A stretch of 37,183 bases of DNA, from assembly GCA_016214175.1 (NCBI GenBank), contig JACRPB010000124.1, forward strand, positions 1 to 37,183. The letters are read 5' to 3'. The translations under genes were made by a program, and so were the position numbers. Below are positions 28,413-35,192 of this stretch, piece after piece. Numbering within the stretch: position 1 is the stretch's first letter; the number at the start of each line of letters is the position of its first letter. The DNA comes from Rhodocyclales bacterium (GTDB lineage: Bacteria > Pseudomonadota > Gammaproteobacteria > Burkholderiales > Rhodocyclaceae). The notes beneath the pieces were generated by a model. It had not been told where the DNA came from, did no database searches, and worked only from the letters and a program-made list of their open reading frames with translations.

Positions 28413-29255
28413 TCACGGCGCCCCCGTCCCGCCCGCCGCCGCCGGCGGTGGCCTCTCGTCGCGGACAATCTCGCGGCGGATGTCCGTCAGCTTGGCCTTG
28501 ACTGCACTCGCGTTGGCGACTCCCATGCGCAACAGAATCTTTTGTCCCGCCGAACGCGCCGCGAAATCCGCATCGGCATATTCGTAATGGCCGCCCACGC
28601 GCAGCAGTCGGACCGGTCCCGCCGGATCCGGCGCGGCGAGCATGTCGTCGATCGCTTCGACCAGTCGATCATTGAAATAGGCGTCGTTCCGATTGACCAG
28701 CTCTTCGTAGGTGCGCTGGAACACCGGGTAGAAATCGACATAAATGCCGACGAGCTTGTGCGCATCCATGGCGCGCACGATGCGCACGTACGCGGCGTAG
28801 CGCGCGGCATTGCGCCCGGCGATGACCAGCGTATCGCCCTTGCCCGCCGTGGCGAAGGCGCCGGGGACCGGCTTGAGCGGCAGCGACTCCGGGGGCAGCG
28901 ACACGCGCGGCAGGTTATCGACGGTCTTGACGATGCGATGGACGAGTTCGTCGCTGAAAAGCAGTGCCAGCACGCGTTGCCCCAACCACATGCGCAGCGT
29001 ATCGAGCAAGGAACCCGCACTGCCCCCGGGCGCGCCCGACGCCGCACTCCCGGTCAACGGATGGCGCGGCGTCGCGCGAGGTGCCGGGGGTGGAAGCGCG
29101 GGAACCTCCGTCTGCGCCGATACGGCGCCCCGCTCCGCCACCGGCACCGCCGGCTCCGGTGGCGGCATCGTTGCGGACCGTTGCCAGAAATACCATACGC
29201 CTACGACCGCTATCGCCAGCACCGCGAGAACGCTTCCCCAGAGCTTCTTGTTCAT
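28413..29255 (-). CDS. DUF3014 domain-containing membrane-anchored protein
   Basis: MNKKLWGSVLAVLAIAVVGVWYFWQ anchor, Pro-rich linker, then RMWLGQRVLALLFSDELVHRIVKTVDNLPRVSLPPESLPLKPVPGAF...NRNDAYFNDRLVEAIDDMLAAPDP...KILLRMG. Confidence 0.85.
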   Translation of the reverse strand: MNKKLWGSVLAVLAIAVVGVWYFWQRSATMPPPEPAVPVAERGAVSAQTEVPALPPPAPRATPRHPLTGSAASGAPGGSAGSLLDTLRMWLGQRVLALLFSDELVHRIVKTVDNLPRVSLPPESLPLKPVPGAFATAGKGDTLVIAGRNAARYAAYVRIVRAMDAHKLVGIYVDFYPVFQRTYEELVNRNDAYFNDRLVEAIDDMLAAPDPAGPVRLLRVGGHYEYADADFAARSAGQKILLRMGVANASAVKAKLTDIRREIVRDERPPPAAAGGTGAP

Positions 29256-29467
29256 GTTCGCTGTCCCAAGGGCCTGTGCCTGATGCGACAAGATTGCGGC
29301 GACGTAAGTTCCGCATCGGCGACGCGATCGCCTTCCCCTGCACAGGGTCGCCGCCACCGATTCCACGTTGCCGCGCCCCGGCCGCAAGGACGGCAGTTCG
29401 GGCGTTTCGCTGCGGCGCCGCAAAATGCCGCTGCCGCCATGCCGACGGCAATCCGTTGCGCGCGAAC

Positions 29468-29503
29468 GTAAGACTTTCGTCAGGCATGTAAGAAAGGCGT
29501 CAG
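29468..29503. promoter_or_regulatory. tandem 20-bp-spaced direct repeats GTAAGA-N4-CGTCAG, possible response-regulator box
   Basis: GTAAGACTTTCGTCAG (29468-29483) and GTAAGAAAGGCGTCAG (29488-29503), followed about 11 bp later by a -10-like CACAAT (29515-29520). Confidence 0.45.
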
Positions 29504-29700
29504 CATAGCTCAGGCACAATCCATGACAGGGAAAAGTCCGACCGTTGCATGGACGGTCTTTTGCCGGAACGGCGGGCACATAGAAGGGCGAGGATCATCG
29601 CAGTGGGAGTGGTAGCGTTCCATCGCCACGTGTCACCGTCATCAAGCGGGTTTCATCGCCTGCCGTTGCCCAAGCAACTATTTTTGGAGGAGACCGTTCA

Positions 29701-29964
29701 ATGCAGCTTTCACAAAAGCACCACGAGTACTGGGACCGGAACCTCAAGATCACCGCGATCTTGCTGGCCATCTGGTTCGTCGTCACGTTCGTGTTCGGCT
29801 GGTTCGCCCGCGAACTGAATTCCATCAACTTCATCGGCCCGCTGGGCTTCTACATGGGCGCCCAGGGCTCCCTCATCATCTACGTCGCCATCATCTGGTT
29901 CTACGCCCGCTACATGAACAACATGGACAAGGAATACGGCGTCCACGAAGGGGAGGAAGAATAA
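29701..29964 (+). CDS. DUF4212 sodium/solute symporter small subunit
   Basis: HHEYWDRNLKITAILLAIWFVVTFVFGWFARELNSINFIGPLGFYMGAQGSLIIYVAIIWFYARYMNNMDKEYGVHE. Upstream TTGGAGGAG. Confidence 0.95.
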   Translation: MQLSQKHHEYWDRNLKITAILLAIWFVVTFVFGWFARELNSINFIGPLGFYMGAQGSLIIYVAIIWFYARYMNNMDKEYGVHEGEEE

Positions 29965-31896
29965 TGGCTACCGTATCCCAATCACAGTTCACCGCCAACC
30001 TGAAGAAGTACTACACCTTCTACACCGGCGGTTTCGTCGCATTCGTCATTCTGGTCGCCATCCTCGAACAGATGGGTGTGCCGAACAAGATCCTCGGCTA
30101 CATCTTCCTCGCCGCCACCATCCTGCTCTACGCCGGCATCGGCTTCATGTCGAAGACGGCCGAGGTCTCGGAGTACTACGTGGCGGGGCGGCGCGTGCCG
30201 GCTTTCTTCAACGGCATGGCCACCGGCGCCGACTGGATGTCCGCGGCTTCCTTCATCGGCATGGCCGGCACACTGTATGCCACCGGCTATGACGGGCTCG
30301 CCTTCGTCATGGGCTGGACCGGCGGCTATTGCCTGGTGGCGCTGGATCACCAGCCGCTTCACCGGCCTGGAGTTCAGCATCGGGGTCTTCGTCGGTCTGG
30401 CCGGCATTCTGGTCTGCTCCTTCCTCGGCGGCATGAAGGCGGTGACCTGGACCCAGGTGGCACAGTACATCATCCTGATCGTTGCCTACCTGATCCCGGT
30501 GGTCTGGCTGTCGGTGAAGGACACCGGCAACCCGATTCCGCAGATCGCCGCCTACACCTCGGCCCTGCCGAAGATCGGCGCGCTGGAGAAGGAGTTCAAC
30601 GACAAGACCACGCCCAAGGGCGCCGCGGAGGAATCCGTGCGCGCAATCTACCGCGAGCGTGCCGCCGCCGCCGACGCCAAGCTCAAGGGCCTGGAGACGG
30701 GCGGTGCCGGTTACCTGGCAGAGGAAAAGAAGAAGCTGGAAGACAATGTCGCTGCGCTGAAAGCCGCCGCGACACCCGACGCCAAAGCGATCGAAGCCGC
30801 CGAGAAGCCCGTCGCCGGCTTCCCGGCCGACGCCGCTGCCGCCAAGAAGGCATGGACCGCGGCCAAGGGCATCGGCGCCAAGGCCGCTCCGGTTCTCGCC
30901 CATGCCGAGCCTTTCCCCGGCAAGGACGAGAAGGCCCGCGACATCAAGCGCAAGAACTTCCTGGCGCTGATTCTGTGCCTGATGGTGGGTACCGCGGCGC
31001 TGCCGCACATCCTGATGCGCTACTACACGACCCCCTCGGTCAAGGAGGCGCGCCAATCGGTGTTCTGGTCGCTGTTCTTCATCTTCCTGCTCTACTTCAC
31101 CGCACCGGCGCTGGGCATCCTGGCCAAGTACGAGATCTACAACAATCTCGTCGGCTCCAGCTTCGCGCAATTGCCGGCCTGGGTCTCGAACTGGGCAGCG
31201 GTGGACAAGACGCTGATGGCGATCGCGGACATCAACAAGGACGGCATCGTGCAACTGGCCGAAATCACCATCGGCGGCGACTTGATCGTGCTGGCAACCC
31301 CGGAAATCGCGGGCCTGCCCTACGTGATCTCGGGCCTGGTGGCGGCCGGCGGTCTCGCCGCGGCACTGTCCACGGCCGACGGCCTGCTGCTGACCATCGC
31401 CAACGCCATGTCGCACGACCTCTACTACAAGATGATCGACCCGCACGCCTCGACGGTCCGCCGTCTGGCCGTGTCCAAGGGCCTGCTGCTGGTGGTGGCT
31501 GCAATCGCCGCCTACGTCACCAGCCTGAAGCCGGGCGACATCCTGTTCCTGGTCGGCGCGGCCTTCTCGCTGGCGGCCTCGGGCTTCTTCCCGGCCCTGG
31601 TCTGCGGCGTGTTCTGGCGCCGCGCCAACAAGCTCGGCGCCATCCTCGGCATGCTCGGGGGCCTCGGCATCTGCATGTACTACATGTACATGACCTACCC
31701 CTTCTTCGGCGTCAATGCGCCGCTGTGGTGGGACATCGCCCCGATCTCGTCCGGCATCTTCGGCATCCCCGCCGGCTTCATCGGCGTGATCGTCGGTTCG
31801 CTGCTCTCGGCGCCGCCGAGCAAGGAAGTGCAGGAATTGGTCGACCATGTGCGCTATCCGAACCTGGAAGGCGACATCGACACCAAGGGCGTATAA
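29964..31896 (+). pseudogene. sodium:solute symporter (VC_2705-type large subunit), disrupted by an internal out-of-frame deletion near 30345
   Basis: Frame of 29964: MATVSQSQFTANLKKYYTFYTGGFVAF...GTLYATGYDGLAFVMGWTGGYCLVAL, then homology jumps frame to ITSRFTGLEFSIGVFVGLAGILVCSFLGGMKAVTWTQVAQYIILIVAY...LEGDIDTKGV* (ORF 30076-31896). TAATG overlap with DUF4212. Confidence 0.85.
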
Positions 31897-31934
31897 GTTT
31901 GGAGGAGTAAGGGGGAGGAGACAACCCCGTTCAA

Positions 31935-31961
31935 CCCGCCGCGCAAGCGGCGGGTTTTTTT
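31935..31961 (+). terminator. Rho-independent terminator
   Basis: CCCGCCGC-GCAA-GCGGCGGG-TTTTTTT: perfect 8-bp GC stem, GNRA-type tetraloop and 7 T, 38 bp after the symporter stop. Confidence 0.95.
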
Positions 31962-32006
31962 ACGTCCGGATTTCGGCGTCTTGCCCGAGCGGCAAAACGC
32001 CAGCGC

Positions 32007-32597
32007 TCAGAATGGCAGTTCGGGGATGTGCTTGGCGAGGTCTTCGCGTCCCGAGTCGCGCACCAGTTGGCGCGCCATTTTCGGGTCGAAGCTCACCAGG
32101 CGTTCGAGCACGGCTTCCGTGCGCGCGGCGTCGCCGGCCTTGTGGCAGGCCATGCCCAACTGGTAGAAGGCGATGGCGTTCATCGGCTGCAAGCGCGTCG
32201 CTTCGTCGAGCGCGGTCACCGCCTGAGCGTGTTCGCCGAGCGCGGCATAGGCCAGGCCCAGCCCGTACCAGGCACGATCGAGACTCGGGTTGAGGCGCGT
32301 CGCCTCGGCAAAAGAGGTGGCAGCATCGCGCGGCCGCCCCATCTGCTCGCGCACGTAGCCGAGGTTGAAGTGATTGTCGGCATCGTCGGGCGCCAGGCGC
32401 AAGGCGGTCTGGAACCAGTCTTCGGCCAGGTCGTAGCGCTTCTTCTGCGCGGCGATGAAGGCGAGATGGCGCGCCGCCTGGACGTTGGTCGGGTCGTGAC
32501 GGAAGGCAATCGCAAACTCGTTGAAAGCCTGTTCCTCGCGCCCGAAAAAATGCAGCAGCCAGGCGCGGGCATAGTGCCGCCATCGTTCATAATTCAT
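32007..32597 (-). CDS. tetratricopeptide-repeat protein
   Basis: MNYERWRHYARAWLLHFFGREEQAFNEFAIAFRHDPTNVQAARHLAFIAAQKKRYDLAEDWFQTALRLAPDDADNHFNLGYVREQMGRPRDAATSFAEATRLNPSLDRAWYGLGLAYAALGEHAQAVTALDEATRLQP: consecutive TPRs. Confidence 0.88.
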   Translation of the reverse strand: MNYERWRHYARAWLLHFFGREEQAFNEFAIAFRHDPTNVQAARHLAFIAAQKKRYDLAEDWFQTALRLAPDDADNHFNLGYVREQMGRPRDAATSFAEATRLNPSLDRAWYGLGLAYAALGEHAQAVTALDEATRLQPMNAIAFYQLGMACHKAGDAARTEAVLERLVSFDPKMARQLVRDSGREDLAKHIPELPF

Positions 32598-32634
32598 GAT
32601 TGATCCCGTTCCGAAAACATAACTTGACGATACC

Positions 32635-32937
32635 ATGAACCACATCGAACTCCTACTCGTGAGCAGCCTGCGCGCGCTGGTCGAAGTCGCATTGCTCACC
32701 CTGCTCGCGCAGGGCCTGCTGGCCTTGCTGGCCGGCGCCGGCCGGGCGCGGAATCCGATCTACCGGCTGTTCCAGATCGTGACGGCGCCGGTGTTGAAGG
32801 CGGTGCGCTGGCTGACGCCGAAACTCATCATCGACAAGCACATTCCCTTCGTCTCCTTCTTCGTCCTATTCTGGCTGTGGATCCTGCTCGCCTACGTCAA
32901 GCGCACGTTGTGCGGCATCGACGGTCTGGTCTGCTGA
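32635..32937 (+). CDS. small membrane protein, YggT-like
   Basis: LLTLLAQGLLALLAGAGRARNPIYRLFQIVTAPVLKAVRWLTPKLIIDKHIPFVSFFVLFWLWILLAYVKRTLCG: YggT-like NPIYRLFQIVTAPVLK motif between two TMs. Confidence 0.7.
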   Translation: MNHIELLLVSSLRALVEVALLTLLAQGLLALLAGAGRARNPIYRLFQIVTAPVLKAVRWLTPKLIIDKHIPFVSFFVLFWLWILLAYVKRTLCGIDGLVC

Positions 32938-32969
32938 TGGCCGCGCCTTAACCCGACTTCGGAGGCCTT

Positions 32970-33461
32970 ATGCGCCATCGCGTCATCCGTCTCTTGTCCT
33001 GCCTCGCCCTGATCGCGGTGGCCGCCGCGGCCGGCGCACAGGAACCGCCTGCGCCGTCGAAAGGCCAGCTCGTCTATCTGCCGGTGTACTCGCACATCTA
33101 CCACGGCAGCCTCGACCGCAAGGGCAAGCCGGGCAAGGTCATGCTCTCGGCCCTGGTCAGCATCCGCAACACCGATCCGCGCCGCGCCATTCGCGTTGCT
33201 TCGGCGCGCTACTTCGATACCGAGGGCAGACTGCTGCGCGAGTTCGTGCCCGTGGCGCGCAGCATTCCGGCCTTCGGCACCTTCGAACTGTTCGTCGAGC
33301 AGCACGACGATAGCGGCGGCTCGGGCGCCAATTTCGCGATTGCCTGGGACGCCGAGACGCCGGTCAATCCGCCGCTGATCGAAGCCGTGCACGCGACGAT
33401 CGAGGGCGCGCGCTCGCTGACCTTCACCACCACGGGCAGGCCGATCCGCGCGCCTGAATAG
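32970..33461 (+). CDS. DUF3124 domain-containing secreted protein
   Basis: Signal peptide, then GQLVYLPVYSHIYHGSLDRKGKPGKVMLSALVSIRNTDPRRAIRVASARYFDTEGRLLREFVPVARSIPAFGTFELFVEQHDDSGGSGANFAIAW. Confidence 0.85.
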   Translation: MRHRVIRLLSCLALIAVAAAAGAQEPPAPSKGQLVYLPVYSHIYHGSLDRKGKPGKVMLSALVSIRNTDPRRAIRVASARYFDTEGRLLREFVPVARSIPAFGTFELFVEQHDDSGGSGANFAIAWDAETPVNPPLIEAVHATIEGARSLTFTTTGRPIRAPE

Positions 33462-33464
33462 AGC

Positions 33465-35192
33465 TTGCACCAGGGCCTGCTCGTCATCCTGCTGCTGCTT
33501 TCCGGCGCGGTCGCCGCAGTGGCGGTGACGCGGCGGCTGCACCTGCCGGCGATACTCGCCTACCTCGCCATCGGCATCGCGCTCGGCCCCTATGGCGCCG
33601 GCATTCTGGCCGAGAACCACGACGTCCAGAATCTGGCCGAGTTCGGCGTCGTCTTCCTGATGTTTTCGATCGGCCTCGAATTCAGCCTGCCGCGCCTGAA
33701 GGCGATGCGTTCGCTGGTGTTCGGCTTCGGCGGCGCGCAGTTGTTCCTCACCGCCGGCGCCACGGCGCTCGCCACCTGGTTCGGCTACGGCCAGGGCTGG
33801 CGCGCCGGCGTCGCCGTCGGCCTTGCCGTCGCCATGTCGTCGACGGCCATCGTCGCGCGCATGCTCTCGGAACGCTTCGAGCTGCATTCGCGCTCGGGCC
33901 GCCAGACCATGGGGGTGCTGCTGTTCCAGGATCTCGCCGTCGTGCCCTGCCTGATCCTGTTTCCGGCGCTGGCCGATCCGGCTGGGCGCCTCGTCTATGC
34001 GCTCGGCGTCGGCGCCGTGCAGGCGGCTCTGGTGCTCACGGTTCTCATCGTCGCCGGCCAGTGGGCGACGAAACGGGTCTTCGACACGGTGTCGCGCCAC
34101 CGCTCCGAAGAGCTGTTCGTGCTGACGACGCTGTGGATCGTCGTCGGCCTCGCCTTCGCCACCCACGCCGCCGGCCTGCCGCTGGCGCTCGGTGCCTTCG
34201 TCGGCGGCATGCTGATTTCCGAAACCATCTACCGCCACCAGGTCGAGGCCGACATCCGGCCTTTCCGCGACATCCTGCTCGGCCTGTTTTTCGTCACCGT
34301 CGGCATGATGCTCGACGTCGGCTTCGTGCTCGCCAATGTCGACCGCCTGCTGCTCGCCGTGTTGCTGCTGGTCGGCGGCAAGGCCGCCGTCGTCCTGCTG
34401 GTGTCCGTGCTGGCGCGCAACTCGGCCGACACGGCGCTGCGCACGGCGGCGCAACTGGCCCAGGCCGGCGAATTCGGCCTGGTGCTGATCGAACTGGCCT
34501 TCAACCTCAAGCTGATCGCCGCCGACGTCTTCCAGGTGACGCTGGCGGCGATGCTGATTTCGATGTTCCTCGCGCCCTTCCTCATCGAGCGCGCGGCGCG
34601 GCTCGGCGGCGAAATGGCGAAAGGCGACTGGGCGCACAAGGCGAAGGCGATCCACGACGTCGCCGTCGGCGCCTTCGGCCTCGACCATCACGTCGTCATC
34701 TGCGGCTTCGGCCGCACCGGCCGCCGCATCGGCGAATTCCTCGCCGCCGAGGGCATCCCCTTCCTCGCCCTCGACGTCGATCCGCAGCAGGTCCGGCATG
34801 CTTCCCCGGTCGGCGGCAGAGTCGCCTTCGGCAGTGGCGACCGCGTCGAGGTGCTGAAGGCGGCCGGGCTGATGCGCGCCCGCGCCGTCGTCATCGCCTA
34901 TCCCGACGCTCATTCCGCCGAGCGCATCGCGCGCCTGGTGCGCAGCCTGCATCTCGCCATTCCGGTGATCGTGCGGGCGTCGGACGAGGTTCAGGTCGGC
35001 CGCCTCAAGGAGGCCGGCGCCACCGAGGTGATTCCGGAAGTGCTCGAAGGCAGCCTGATGATCGCCGCCGAAACCCTGGTCCAGTTGGGCGTTCCGGTCG
35101 AGCAGGCGATGGCGCGCGTGCGCAGCGTGCGCGCCGAGCGCTACGCCAGCCTGCGCGAGTATTACCGCGACAGTCTGAAGCCGCGCAAATGA
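33465..35192 (+). CDS. KefB/KefC-type monovalent cation:proton antiporter with C-terminal TrkA-N (RCK) domain
   Basis: LHLPAILAYLAIGIALGPYG...EFGVVFLMFSIGLEFSLPRL...LLFQDLAVVPCLI...GKAAVVLL; RCK: DHHVVICGFGRTGRRIGEFLAAEGIPFLALDVDPQQV. TTG start at 33465. Confidence 0.92.
   Translation: MHQGLLVILLLLSGAVAAVAVTRRLHLPAILAYLAIGIALGPYGAGILAENHDVQNLAEFGVVFLMFSIGLEFSLPRLKAMRSLVFGFGGAQLFLTAGATALATWFGYGQGWRAGVAVGLAVAMSSTAIVARMLSERFELHSRSGRQTMGVLLFQDLAVVPCLILFPALADPAGRLVYALGVGAVQAALVLTVLIVAGQWATKRVFDTVSRHRSEELFVLTTLWIVVGLAFATHAAGLPLALGAFVGGMLISETIYRHQVEADIRPFRDILLGLFFVTVGMMLDVGFVLANVDRLLLAVLLLVGGKAAVVLLVSVLARNSADTALRTAAQLAQAGEFGLVLIELAFNLKLIAADVFQVTLAAMLISMFLAPFLIERAARLGGEMAKGDWAHKAKAIHDVAVGAFGLDHHVVICGFGRTGRRIGEFLAAEGIPFLALDVDPQQVRHASPVGGRVAFGSGDRVEVLKAAGLMRARAVVIAYPDAHSAERIARLVRSLHLAIPVIVRASDEVQVGRLKEAGATEVIPEVLEGSLMIAAETLVQLGVPVEQAMARVRSVRAERYASLREYYRDSLKPRK

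Noticed and set aside
30555-30950. Ala/Lys-rich ~120-aa soluble insertion between symporter TMs as a novel domain
   Set aside because: As I recall, VC_2705-type large subunits carry a similar coiled-coil insert, so it is not unusual for the family.
32892-34952. 686-aa minus-strand ORF antisense to KefB/C and DUF3124
   Set aside because: Low-complexity His/Gln/Asp/Arg antisense translation; the plus-strand genes have clear motifs and tight operon spacing.
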